A DNA stretch of 64,000 nucleotides from Magnimaribacter mokuoloeensis (GCA_041860225.1 CP151794.1:930001-994000), one strand, 5' to 3'; positions 35,726 through 41,869 are shown, numbered from the stretch's first letter. Notes: a model not told the origin generated them from the letters alone. Numbers and translations are program-made.

Positions 35726-36571
35726 CTATCTGCGAACCATAACCTTGGAATCTGCATTTAGATCACCATTCGGATCAACCAGATGCCCTGCAGGAAAAGT
35801 CACGGAGGTAGCGGGCGTGGTTGTATCCAGACACAGAAAGTGGTTGTTGTCGGCATCGCCTAGATCTCCCAAGGCTGCTGGACTAACCTCAGAACGAGAG
35901 CCATCAGCAGCAGTGAGGCTTACCTTATATAACGTCCTCTGTGCCTCGCCCAGCTCTTCTCTGTTGGGCAGTCTCACGCCTCCTGTCCAGGTCACCCGCA
36001 CCACTTGTTTGGTGGCGGTGGGGCAAGACGTTCCCCTACCCGACATTGACCAGATATCCTTTGGCACCGTCGCAGCTAAAATAATCTCTGGGCCGGCGTC
36101 TAGGGGTATAACTGAGACTTGGGTACCACGAAAGTTCACCTCAGGAATATCGGTGGCGTCTGAGAGCAAATCGTCTACGATCAATACCTCAACTGGCGGA
36201 TCATCATCTGCATTACCGAATTCACCAATCAGCAAAACCGTCCGATTTTCATCCATGTCGCTCGCTGGGCGCAGAGTGACACACATAGGCGTGTCAATGG
36301 CACCGGACTGCCTGACCACACGGAAGTCTTCAGCTTGCAATGAGTCTGGCTTAATGGTGTGGCTTAAAACCACCGGCATACCGTCCTCGCCCCCCGCGCC
36401 TAAACACAAGACATTAGCGCCAAAGGGCAATTTGTTGTCTAACCCAAAGAAAGCTGAAAGCGGACGTGCTGATTGCTCCGCTGATAGCTGCTGAGTACCT
36501 TCTGCTACAACGAAGGATACATGAGCCAAACCAAACAAGGCAGCCGCTATACATAAACTATTCTTTTTCAT
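35726..36571 (-). CDS. Exported protein of unknown function in a GC-richer segment
   Basis: This 281-residue protein has a signal peptide (KKNSLCIAAALFGLAHVSFVVA, cleaved near residue 23). The mature part has four or so cysteines and beta-rich segments such as VRVTWTGGVRLP and ATSVTFPAGHLVDPNG. I recognise no family. It overlaps the dienelactone hydrolase stop as ATGA, so the two are coupled. G+C content over both genes is clearly higher than in flanking genes, a sign of acquisition. The plus-strand frame across the same DNA is a shadow without a signal or start context. Confidence 0.6.
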   Translation of the reverse strand: MKKNSLCIAAALFGLAHVSFVVAEGTQQLSAEQSARPLSAFFGLDNKLPFGANVLCLGAGGEDGMPVVLSHTIKPDSLQAEDFRVVRQSGAIDTPMCVTLRPASDMDENRTVLLIGEFGNADDDPPVEVLIVDDLLSDATDIPEVNFRGTQVSVIPLDAGPEIILAATVPKDIWSMSGRGTSCPTATKQVVRVTWTGGVRLPNREELGEAQRTLYKVSLTAADGSRSEVSPAALGDLGDADNNHFLCLDTTTPATSVTFPAGHLVDPNGDLNADSKVMVRR

Positions 36572-37335
36572 AAATGACTCCCAAAATATTGAATTACATT
36601 GTCCAGGGCCTCGCGTGTTGGATGCCCCGATTGATCGACAAAATCTAGCGTTAATACAGAGTGACCTTTGCCCGGCAATGTTATCTCTTTAACTCTTATG
36701 TTGCCGTCATTATTAAAAGCTCGATGCACGCATTTGGATTTTTCTTGCGTGCACAGTGGATCGTCCTCGAAACGTAAAACTCGCATGGGGCCTTTTACAT
36801 TGAGAGCGTTACGACTTTGTTCGATGTCGTCAGACGACATATGCAGATTTCCTTGTTTGAAAAAAGGCATTGCGGGTTGTGATGCTACGGCTGCAAGGAC
36901 ACTATCGTCACCAATAAGCTGTATCGCGAAGTTGCCTGTGAGGCACATACCGATAACTCCTACGCCTTTAACACCCCGTTGATCTCTGACTTCTCTGCAG
37001 AGCAGACGAACCCAATCGGCTATCGGACTCGATCGATCGCTGGTCATTAATCTAAACTCCTTTCTGAGACACATAACTCTAACAAGGTTCCCACCAATCG
37101 AAGTTTTACCCAAAGGTCCGAACAAGTGTGGCATGACAACCTCAAAGCCTGCATTAACTAGTTCATCCGCTAGAGACAGTGTTTCCTGACCGATACCCGG
37201 AAGCTCTTGGAGTAATACGACCGGGGCACCTGAGCCTCTGCGGTAGACATCATGTGTAATAAGATGTCCGTTAGAAGCATGAGCCTCGAAGATAGTCTTT
37301 TGATAGCCACTGATCTGCGTTACAGTATTTCCCAT
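36568..37335 (-). CDS. Dienelactone hydrolase family protein
   Basis: This 255-residue alpha/beta hydrolase has VVLLQELPGIGQETLSLAD near residue 38 and the nucleophile elbow GVIGMCLTGNFA near 122, with Cys as in dienelactone hydrolase. A late GKGHSVLT near 225 supplies the His. The acid was not assigned with certainty. AGGAG lies 7 bp before the ATG. With its coupled exported partner it forms a two-gene GC-richer unit ending just before the leftmost clear guaA-like repeat at 37378. Confidence 0.82.
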   Translation of the reverse strand: MGNTVTQISGYQKTIFEAHASNGHLITHDVYRRGSGAPVVLLQELPGIGQETLSLADELVNAGFEVVMPHLFGPLGKTSIGGNLVRVMCLRKEFRLMTSDRSSPIADWVRLLCREVRDQRGVKGVGVIGMCLTGNFAIQLIGDDSVLAAVASQPAMPFFKQGNLHMSSDDIEQSRNALNVKGPMRVLRFEDDPLCTQEKSKCVHRAFNNDGNIRVKEITLPGKGHSVLTLDFVDQSGHPTREALDNVIQYFGSHL

Positions 37336-37377
37336 TCTTTTTCTCCTAGTATCTCGGTGTTTTGCGATCTATTAACT

Positions 37378-37388
37378 ATTCCCACTCA
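37378..37388 (-). repeat. guaA-type attachment core A (leftmost clear copy)
   Basis: ATTCCCACTCA matches 10 of 11 bases of the guaA end. Read on the minus strand in the guaA frame it gives GAG TGG GAA TAG, that is Glu-Trp-Glu-stop. The bases further from the stop differ from the other copies (CATAAAC instead of CAATAGT), so this is the most worn copy, as expected for the oldest junction. Confidence 0.72.
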
Positions 37389-37444
37389 TAAACAGTGCTG
37401 TCACAAGCCCTTTGTTTATAAGGGCTACAGAGCAAGCAAAAATA

Positions 37445-37464
37445 GTTTGTAACTAGTTTGTAAC
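37445..37464. repeat. Left arm repeats of unit A-B
   Basis: GTTTGTAAC occurs twice, starting at 37445 and 37456, a spacing of 11 bp or one helical turn. The pair lies about 58 bp from core A. The other three units have a pair in the same place with a different word. Confidence 0.75.
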
Positions 37465-37535
37465 TCTCCATGTTGCTCTGCTTCTTACCCATCTGCCCTA
37501 ACGCCTTAATTTACAAGCACACAGCGAGAAAGAGT

Positions 37536-38051
37536 TTACAAACATTGCAAGCCAGTAAGTGGCAGTACGTAACGATGGCAGGCAATTTTGCTTTTGGTGC
37601 TGACATCGATACTTACATCAGTACCGTCTTTTACAAAGCCTAATTTGGACAACACCCTCTCTGATGCATAGTTGTTTAGATATACCTTAGCGAATACTTG
37701 TTTGTTCGTCAGTGTGTCGCTAGCAAATTGCAATAGCCCAATGGCGGCTTCAGTCGCGTATCCGAAACCCCAATAAGGCTTTCCGATCCAATATCCGAGT
37801 TCTACCAAATCATGTTTGTGTTCCGTCAAACCCACTCCACCAATAAGTTCGTTATTACGGAACACGTTAAGGTCAAGGGGATTCGACTTGACTGATGCAA
37901 TCCACCAATCTGCATCAGAGTCTGTGTAAGGGAAAGGCACATTACCAAGGCTGCGGGAGACGCTCTCATTGCCAATCAAACTGATGAGGCTCGTTTTGTA
38001 TTCAGGCGTTATGTTCCGTAACGAGAGCCGCTTTGTTTCAATTTCTATCAT
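37536..38051 (-). CDS. RimJ/RimL-type GNAT N-acetyltransferase
   Basis: This 171-residue protein begins IEIETKRLSLRNITPEY, the usual start of the RimJ/RimL group. ELGYWIGKPYWGFGYATEA near residue 90 contains the acetyl-CoA loop, and a YLNNYASERVLSKLGFVKDG segment near 125 is the conserved N..S..V..K.GF. Targets could be a ribosomal protein, an antibiotic or a peptide. It is the only gene in unit A-B and lies on the same strand as guaA. The arm repeats of the unit begin about 23 bp upstream of its start codon. Confidence 0.85.
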   Translation of the reverse strand: MIEIETKRLSLRNITPEYKTSLISLIGNESVSRSLGNVPFPYTDSDADWWIASVKSNPLDLNVFRNNELIGGVGLTEHKHDLVELGYWIGKPYWGFGYATEAAIGLLQFASDTLTNKQVFAKVYLNNYASERVLSKLGFVKDGTDVSIDVSTKSKIACHRYVLPLTGLQCL

Positions 38052-38073
38052 TGCAATTAAATCGTAGAGAAAC

Positions 38074-38144
38074 TTTGTAACTTTTCTTGTAACAATCCCT
38101 CCAAAAACCGCATAAGTGCGTCAATTGGGTCACAAGTTTGTAAC
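38074..38144. repeat. Right arm repeats of unit A-B
   Basis: TTTGTAAC starts at 38074, with TTGTAAC at 38087 about one turn on. GTTTGTAAC at 38136 is preceded 11 bp earlier by the weaker TGGGTCAC. The last repeat ends 42 bp before core B. The same two-pair layout is found at the right ends of units B-C and D-E. Confidence 0.7.
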
Positions 38145-38185
38145 TATAAAAGTCAGTAAATATGCGGGCTTCAACCAACCCATTC

Positions 38186-38203
38186 ATTCCCACTCAATAG
38201 TAG
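38186..38203 (-). repeat. guaA-type attachment core B
   Basis: ATTCCCACTCAATAGTAG differs from the true guaA end in only one of 18 bases. On the minus strand it reads ACT ATT GAG TGG GAA TGA, so Thr-Ile-Glu-Trp-Glu and a stop codon are kept. Joining guaA to the DNA on the left of this site would therefore still make full-length GMP synthase. Confidence 0.88.
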
Positions 38204-38212
38204 ACATGAGAA

Positions 38213-38236
38213 AAACCCCAGTTTTTATAAGGGTTT
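38213..38236 (-). terminator. Terminator-like hairpin at the 3' end of unit B-C cargo
   Basis: AAACCC at 38213-38218 pairs with GGGTTT at 38231-38236. Read on the minus strand, the direction of cargo transcription, the stem is followed by a run of five T, as in a Rho-independent terminator. Comparable hairpins lie at 37406-37426, 39331-39353 and 40221-40245, one per unit, each just before the core. Confidence 0.6.
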
Positions 38237-38253
38237 GAGAGGTGGTTTTTACT

Positions 38254-38274
38254 AGTGTGTAGTAAGTGTGTAGT
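38254..38274. repeat. Left arm repeats of unit B-C
   Basis: AGTGTGTAGT occurs at 38254-38263 and 38265-38274, exactly 11 bp apart. The position, about 60 bp from core B, matches the left pairs of the other units while the word differs. Confidence 0.82.
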
Positions 38275-38345
38275 TACTAAGGTTAAAACTTCCCCTTTGT
38301 TATTTACCTTTTTTGTAGTCATATCATTATTTTATCACTTCCCTC

Positions 38346-38362
38346 ACTACACACTGTGTAGT
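38346..38362. repeat. Inverted arm-word palindrome of unit B-C
   Basis: ACTACACACTGTGTAGT is a perfect inverted repeat of the unit's own arm word around a central C. It lies about 90 bp inside the left pair. It overlaps the last codons and stop of the kinase gene. Units C-D and D-E have an equivalent palindrome of their own word at 39439 and 40321. Confidence 0.8.
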
Positions 38363-38877
38363 CCATTTTTAACGAAACTCTCTACTTCTTTCTTATTACG
38401 TAATCTGACGAACTTGATGTGTGAATACTCTGTTCTCGCAAAAAGTTCGGAGTATTTTTTTCTGTTTTTTTGGAAAGCTCTTATTGTCCATAGAATCATT
38501 GAGTCTCGTGTAAACAGATGCTTCCAGACTGTCTCTCTATTGCCGTGCCATAGCTCTTCTTTTCTGATACCTCTCAACAAGCTTCTCTTAATTATTCTGT
38601 AAAGAACGACATGAGAGGGTAAATCTAAATAAACCACCATCTGCACACGCTTCCATTTGATAGGAATAGTTCTTGTGTAATTGCCGTCCAAAATCCATCT
38701 ATCAGTAGATACAACTTCTTCCACTTTGGAAAAAAATTCTTCGTCACAGGACTCTTTCCAATTGGGTTTCCAAAAAATTTCATCCAATTGGACGTAAGGA
38801 GCATTAAATTTTTTTGCAATGCTTTGAGCGAATGTCGATTTACCGCTACCTGCAGTTCCTACAACGTTAATTCTCAT
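38347..38877 (-). CDS. P-loop kinase, adenylate kinase/FlaR-like
   Basis: This 176-residue protein has a Walker A motif GTAGSGKST at residues 7-15 and VQLDEIFWKPNW near 30. WILDGNYTRTIP near 62, VVYLDLPSHVVLYRIIKRSL near 81 and a basic lid-like region follow. This is the pattern of small AAA/adenylate kinase-related proteins often called topology modulation proteins. Phosphorylation of a small molecule is likely but unproven. Its ATG overlaps the stop of the upstream 68-codon gene as TAATG. Its last five codons and stop lie in the arm-site palindrome of the unit. Confidence 0.8.
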   Translation of the reverse strand: MRINVVGTAGSGKSTFAQSIAKKFNAPYVQLDEIFWKPNWKESCDEEFFSKVEEVVSTDRWILDGNYTRTIPIKWKRVQMVVYLDLPSHVVLYRIIKRSLLRGIRKEELWHGNRETVWKHLFTRDSMILWTIRAFQKNRKKYSELFARTEYSHIKFVRLRNKKEVESFVKNGLHSV

Positions 38878-39083
38878 TACTTTTTATCATCGTCACTATC
38901 TATTTTACCATTTTCTAAATGTGATGTTCGTAAAGTTCTACGAATCATCTTCTTTTCATCATCAATCCACATCATGAATTGATAGATGTCACCATTTTGT
39001 TTAGTTCTAACAACACTGAACTTTTCATCCATAAGTTTGTGTTGCTCAGTTATGTAACTTGGTTTTTTAGTATTTGTTCTCAT
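38877..39083 (-). CDS. Small protein resembling an integrase arm-binding domain
   Basis: This 68-residue protein is read from the ATG at 39081-39083. A longer frame would need an upstream start inside the arm region. Residues 39-53, WIDDEKKMIRRTLRT, align without gaps to residues 37-51 of the integrase at 46.0-47.2 kb, WIRENNKYFRKSLRT. They share W, I, K, R and LRT at the same spacing. That part of integrases forms the small three-stranded domain that binds arm sites. The ORF is coupled to the kinase gene. It is either a trimmed integrase start or a free-standing arm-binding protein. Confidence 0.55.
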   Translation of the reverse strand: MRTNTKKPSYITEQHKLMDEKFSVVRTKQNGDIYQFMMWIDDEKKMIRRTLRTSHLENGKIDSDDDKK

Positions 39084-39177
39084 GGTTACTACTATACCTA
39101 AACATGAACTAAACAACCCCAACACCTATTGGATTACCTAAATTGTTTAGTTACTTATGACACACAGTAGTTTCCTT

Positions 39178-39261
39178 AGTGTGTAGTATCGTGTGTAACG
39201 CTAAATTCTAAATGCCATAAGAACAAGCATTTAAGGTAGAAGTGTGTAGTCAGTGTGTAGT
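39178..39261. repeat. Right arm repeats of unit B-C
   Basis: Two pairs of the unit's word: AGTGTGTAGT at 39178 with GTGTGTAAC at 39191, and AGTGTGTAGT at 39241 and 39252. The outer pair ends 41 bp before core C. The pairs are about 63 bp apart, close to the spacing seen in unit A-B (about 62 bp) and unit D-E (about 50 bp). Confidence 0.8.
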
Positions 39262-39302
39262 TAAGAAACCCAGTGTTTATAAGGGTTTAAGGAGTGAAAA
39301 CT

Positions 39303-39315
39303 ACTCCCACTCAAT
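39303..39315 (-). repeat. guaA-type attachment core C
   Basis: ACTCCCACTCAAT is identical to the guaA end over 13 bases, then diverges (GAGTAA instead of AGTAG). In the guaA frame the minus strand reads ATT GAG TGG GAG TAG, keeping Ile-Glu-Trp-Glu and a stop codon. Confidence 0.82.
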
Positions 39316-39360
39316 GAGTAATACTCTCTGAAACCCTTTATTTAAAGGGGTTTTAAAAAA

Positions 39361-39379
39361 GTTTGTATTAACTTTGTAT
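39361..39379. repeat. Left arm repeats of unit C-D
   Basis: TTTGTAT occurs at 39362-39368 and 39373-39379, 11 bp apart, about 49 bp from core C. The pair is in the same place as the left pairs of the other units but uses this unit's own word. Confidence 0.75.
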
Positions 39380-39438
39380 AAGAGAGGTTTCATTTTCTAC
39401 CCATTGTTGCATGACTATACCTATAACCTAGGTGTTTC

Positions 39439-39453
39439 ATACAAAGTTTGTAT
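39439..39453. repeat. Inverted arm-word palindrome of unit C-D
   Basis: ATACAAAGTTTGTAT is a perfect inverted repeat of the TTTGTAT word around a central G. It lies about 60 bp inside the left direct pair, matching the arrangement of units B-C and D-E. Confidence 0.75.
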
Positions 39454-39602
39454 CAGAAAATTATACATGTTTTGTTCACTGACTCACTGTGTCAGAAGAT
39501 AAAATACTGCCCTGGTCTAACTGATTTTTCTTGGTTGATTCAATGAAGATTAAAGTGAAAAAGGAGACTCAATCCTACCTTATCAATTGCGAACCGATTG
39601 TT

Positions 39603-39803
39603 TCAGCAACAAGCATCTCCCTCTTGAATAGGTGGACAAACAACATCTCCAAAAGAACAAAAAATACAGCAATCACCCTTATTAGGTTTTAAAAGTGCTT
39701 TACAATTTGCACATTCATAAAAAAATTGACAACTATTAGTCGGCATTGTTTCAGTTTTTTTATATCCACAATTAGGGCAAGTTATAGTTGAGTTTAATTC
39801 CAT
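39603..39803 (-). CDS. Small Cys-rich protein of the GDCC(V/I)FCS type
   Basis: This 66-residue protein has four cysteine groups: CPNCG near residue 9, CANC near 31, GDCCIFCSFGD near 44 and VCPPIQ near 54, with a final CC. The GDCC.FCS.G...CPP.Q segment is typical of small proteins found beside MerC- and MerT-like genes. The pairs suggest bound zinc or another soft metal. It follows the MerC-like gene after 3 bp, so the two are coupled. Confidence 0.72.
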   Translation of the reverse strand: MELNSTITCPNCGYKKTETMPTNSCQFFYECANCKALLKPNKGDCCIFCSFGDVVCPPIQEGDACC

Positions 39804-39806
39804 TTA

Positions 39807-40187
39807 TCAACACCTTTTAGATATGGGTTTTATCACATCAATTATTGCCACAAAAGACATCAACAAAAGTGCCACATAAAAAATCGTCCTACTAAATGCA
39901 AATTCCCAAAAGACATAGAGAACTAAAAAAATCACAAACGGACTTGTAGTATTTAAAAAACCACGCAGATGGTTTTTATGATTAAACCACGAATATAAAT
40001 TTGAAACCAAGACTACTAAAGTAAAAAAAGGTAGCAGGTAGTTAATTGCAATACTCTCAAAAACAGACAGAAATCCCAACCCCATAACAGAAGCAAGTGA
40101 AATGAATGCAGGAAAACATGCGGGACAACTTAAAGCAGCAATCCAAATACCAACAGTTCCTATTTTATCTGTATGAAATCTTTTCAT
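39807..40187 (-). CDS. MerC-like membrane protein
   Basis: This 126-residue protein is read from the ATG at 40185-40187, with four hydrophobic helices. The first helix contains ALSCPACFPAFISLAS, whose CPAC pair matches the mercury-binding cysteines of MerC transporters. Heavy-metal transport is likely, but no merA or regulator is present. GGGAG, 7 bp before the ATG, is part of the guaA-type core D and is the only ribosome site seen. A longer frame using TTG inside the core is less likely. Confidence 0.78.
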   Translation of the reverse strand: MKRFHTDKIGTVGIWIAALSCPACFPAFISLASVMGLGFLSVFESIAINYLLPFFTLVVLVSNLYSWFNHKNHLRGFLNTTSPFVIFLVLYVFWEFAFSRTIFYVALLLMSFVAIIDVIKPISKRC

Positions 40188-40193
40188 TATTTC

Positions 40194-40211
40194 ACTCCCA
40201 CTCAATAGTAG
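40194..40211 (-). repeat. guaA-type attachment core D
   Basis: ACTCCCACTCAATAGTAG is identical over all 18 bases to the true guaA end at 47351. Minus-strand reading gives ACT ATT GAG TGG GAG TGA, keeping the last residues of GMP synthase and a stop. The same GGGAG serves as the ribosome site of the MerC-like gene. This site and copy E bound the 7.2-kb unit. Confidence 0.93.
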
Positions 40212-40250
40212 AACACCTCTGAAACCCTTGTTTTAATAGTGTTTCAAAAT

Positions 40251-40271
40251 AGTGTGTCACATTTGTGTCAC
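40251..40271. repeat. Left arm repeats of unit D-E
   Basis: GTGTCAC occurs at 40254-40260 and 40265-40271, 11 bp apart, in the longer words AGTGTGTCAC and TTTGTGTCAC. A palindrome of the word (GACACGAAGTGTC) follows at 40321-40333. Related words recur at the right end (47231-47297), so this is the probable arm site of the resident integrase. Confidence 0.78.
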
Positions 40272-40320
40272 TTACAATAGTAGTTATTCTACTCTCCATG
40301 CCCTATTTTACTCATTTTAT

Positions 40321-40333
40321 GACACGAAGTGTC
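40321..40333. repeat. Inverted arm-word palindrome of unit D-E
   Basis: GACACGAAGTGTC has perfect 5-bp arms around a GAA centre and shares GTGTC with the arm repeats at 40254 and 40265. It sits about 50 bp inside the left pair, as in units B-C and C-D. Confidence 0.65.
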
Positions 40334-40446
40334 TTTCTTAAAAACTATTTTCAAAAACCCCCTTATCAAAATCCAAACTCAATGAGATACTGAAAGAGTA
40401 GTTTAAAAACACTACGACAAACATTCTATTTTTATAAATAACTTAT

Positions 40447-40962
40447 ATGAAGAACTTTGAAGAACACATGAATAGACAGAACGAACTTGTTAAACAAGTT
40501 ATGCGACAAGATATTCAAAGAAGAAGTTTTAAATCGTTTGCTTACCAGTTCAAGACAGACAAGATGTTATTTCTTGTGTTGCATGTGAATGAACACCTTG
40601 CAAAGAAAAAGACTCCTTATGAGATTCAAGAACAGTTGAACAAGTATTTTAAGACTGTTGATAACAAAGTCTTCAGTAAGAAGTCGAAAAAGAAACTTAG
40701 TAGACATGTTGTAATTGAAAATATGACAAACTTTAGAAGAAACCATGTTCAAGTTGTTATTGAGTGTCCTAAACATCTGAACAAGTTCAAACTGAGAGAT
40801 ATACTCAGAACTTCTTTAAACAATCATATTGTTAGATTAGAACACATTGCTGAAGTCTATGACTTCGAGAGTCTGATTGACTACAACACCAAAGATATTC
40901 AATCAGTTAAACCAACACAGATAGATAAAACTTTTGATGAAGTGAACAGTTATGTTCATTAA
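40447..40962 (+). CDS. Lys-rich protein, possibly a divergent HUH/Rep-like protein
   Basis: This 171-residue basic protein has a KMLFLVLHVNEHLAKKKTP strand-helix start. A KSKKKLSRHVVIEN segment is then followed by RRNHVQVVIECPKH. This order, with a conserved-looking strand ending in H-x-Q-x-x-I-E-x-P, recalls small replication-initiator-like proteins of the HUH type, but the second His is replaced and no catalytic Tyr is evident. It is the first plus-strand gene inside the left end of unit D-E. The role is a guess; it could be an element-specific regulator or accessory. Confidence 0.4.
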   Translation: MKNFEEHMNRQNELVKQVMRQDIQRRSFKSFAYQFKTDKMLFLVLHVNEHLAKKKTPYEIQEQLNKYFKTVDNKVFSKKSKKKLSRHVVIENMTNFRRNHVQVVIECPKHLNKFKLRDILRTSLNNHIVRLEHIAEVYDFESLIDYNTKDIQSVKPTQIDKTFDEVNSYVH

Positions 40963-41075
40963 CATCGTGAGAGTGCTTAGAACTATTACAGACTAATCCT
41001 CAGAAAGATATCTAGATTATGAATGTGCATTAAGTTGCATTGTGATTTTTATTGTCTGAATAAAGAGAAAAGAGA

Positions 41076-41255
41076 ATGACAATTGCAAAGAGTAATAGAT
41101 GTAAAGAACTGCTTAAAGAACTAGAACAAATAGAATACGACTACTTATCAACCAACATGATAAGACTGACAGAAGTAGAGAAACGATTCTACAAACACCG
41201 TAAGAAGATAATTCTCAAGTATGTGTCTGAATATCTCGACACTCAAAATGCATAA
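41076..41255 (+). CDS. Small helical protein of unknown function
   Basis: This 59-residue product starts MTIAKSNRCKELLKELEQ and continues with charged helices ending YVSEYLDTQNA. It looks like a compact alpha-helical hairpin. An AGAGAAAAGAGA stretch directly before the ATG gives a weak ribosome site. It lies in the plus-strand set of unit D-E, between the Rep-like gene and the next small gene. It has no known motif. Confidence 0.45.
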   Translation: MTIAKSNRCKELLKELEQIEYDYLSTNMIRLTEVEKRFYKHRKKIILKYVSEYLDTQNA

Positions 41256-41276
41256 ATAGTAGTAGAGATTAATTAA

Positions 41277-41669
41277 ATGAAGACATCATCTAAAGTCATA
41301 TTAGAGAACATAAACATTAATAAAGAATTAAGAGTTAATGTTGCTTTAATAGACGACAAACCGTTATCTGATTTATTTAATGCCATTAATCGAGATATTG
41401 ATGATTTAAATCATGAAAAATTAAATGAATCAGAAAAAATATTCTTACTCGAAACTCTAATCAAAAGATTAATTGAATTTTCTAATAAAACATTCAATAA
41501 ACTTTATTATGAAAACAGTGAAAAGATTAGAGAGAAAGAAAAAGTTAAGAGATTAAAGTCATTTATTGATTATCAAAAAGACCAAAAAGACGACCTGCCT
41601 GAACCAAGTGACAATGATGATGAACTTCCCAAGATACCCACTGCATTAAAGAGAAAATTAAACCTATGA
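41277..41669 (+). CDS. Acidic/basic helical protein of unknown function
   Basis: This 130-residue product has long charged helices (for example NESEKIFLLETLIKRLIEFSN, then EKVKRLKSFIDYQKDQ) and an acidic DDLPEPSDNDDELP tail before a basic RKLNL end. Coiled-coil potential is high. It overlaps the next gene by 4 bp as ATGA, so the two are translated together. I recognise no family. Codon use is AT-rich like the rest of unit D-E. Confidence 0.5.
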   Translation: MKTSSKVILENININKELRVNVALIDDKPLSDLFNAINRDIDDLNHEKLNESEKIFLLETLIKRLIEFSNKTFNKLYYENSEKIREKEKVKRLKSFIDYQKDQKDDLPEPSDNDDELPKIPTALKRKLNL

Positions 41670-41869
41670 AATATAAAAAATACTCATCAACACCATTACA
41701 AGTAAGACTTCACAATTATCAAGAATATGCACTCAACGAATTAATTAGTGATGAAGACTTTTGCCAACGAAAACACTTCTATTCCAAGAGTGATATATTG
41801 AGAAATGAATTAAATTCAGTATTAAAAGAATACGAACAATATAAATTTAATAAATCAATTACTGCTTAA
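41666..41869 (+). CDS. Small protein, possible DNA-binding segment
   Basis: This 67-residue product has YKKYSSTPLQVRLHNYQEYALNEL followed by SDEDFCQRKHFYSKSDILRNELN. The short strand with an LQVRLHNYQEYAL start resembles the beginning of ribbon-helix-helix repressors, where the strand precedes two helices. That assignment is weak. Its start overlaps the previous stop. It could regulate the plus-strand set or the restriction genes that converge on it. Confidence 0.45.
   Translation: MKYKKYSSTPLQVRLHNYQEYALNELISDEDFCQRKHFYSKSDILRNELNSVLKEYEQYKFNKSITA

Larger units (their letters stand above)
37389..38188 (-). mobile_element. Unit A-B: single GNAT cargo with TTTGTAAC arm repeats
   Basis: A unit of about 0.8 kb between cores A and B. 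From the left it holds a hairpin (AGCCCT/AGGGCT at 37406-37426), two GTTTGTAAC repeats 11 bp apart, the acetyltransferase gene and, at the right end, more copies of the same word at 38074, 38087 and 38136. It has no recombinase gene, so it would need one supplied from elsewhere to move. Confidence 0.75.
38204..39305 (-). mobile_element. Unit B-C: P-loop kinase plus arm-domain-like protein, GTGTGTAGT arms
   Basis: A unit of about 1.1 kb. On the left it has a hairpin with a T-run (minus strand) at 38213-38236, two AGTGTGTAGT repeats and an inverted pair. In the middle are two coupled genes. On the right are two further repeat pairs and a second AAACCC/GGGTTT hairpin at 39266-39288. It has the most complete set of end sites in the array but no catalytic recombinase. 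Confidence 0.8.
39084..39602. other. Gene-free stretch holding the B-C/C-D junction
   Basis: No gene was found here. The stretch contains the right arms of unit B-C, a hairpin at 39266-39288, core C, the left hairpin, the direct repeats of unit C-D at 39361-39379 and its palindrome at 39439-39453. The remaining bases to 39602 (for example around 39480-39600) show no recognised signal. Confidence 0.7.
39316..40196 (-). mobile_element. Unit C-D: MerC-like and Cys-rich protein genes, TTTGTAT arms
   Basis: A unit of about 0.9 kb. The left end has a hairpin (AAACCC at 39331, GGGTTT ending 39353), two TTTGTAT repeats 11 bp apart and a palindrome of the same word. Unlike its neighbours it has no repeat pairs at the right end. 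Its first gene begins only 7 bp from core D. It may have lost its right arm or be adapted to join guaA directly. Confidence 0.72.

Noticed and set aside
35745..36494. Plus-strand open frame of 249 codons
   Set aside because: It is a shadow of the GC-rich minus-strand gene, which has a signal peptide and ATGA coupling; the plus frame has neither.
39807..40205. MerC-like protein starting at TTG within core D
   Set aside because: The ATG six codons later has GGGAG at the right distance and matches the family start better.
37378..40211. A true integron with attC sites
   Set aside because: The single-gene units look like cassettes, but the repeats are guaA coding sequence, there is no IntI-type integrase or attI, and the hairpins lack attC R-box features.
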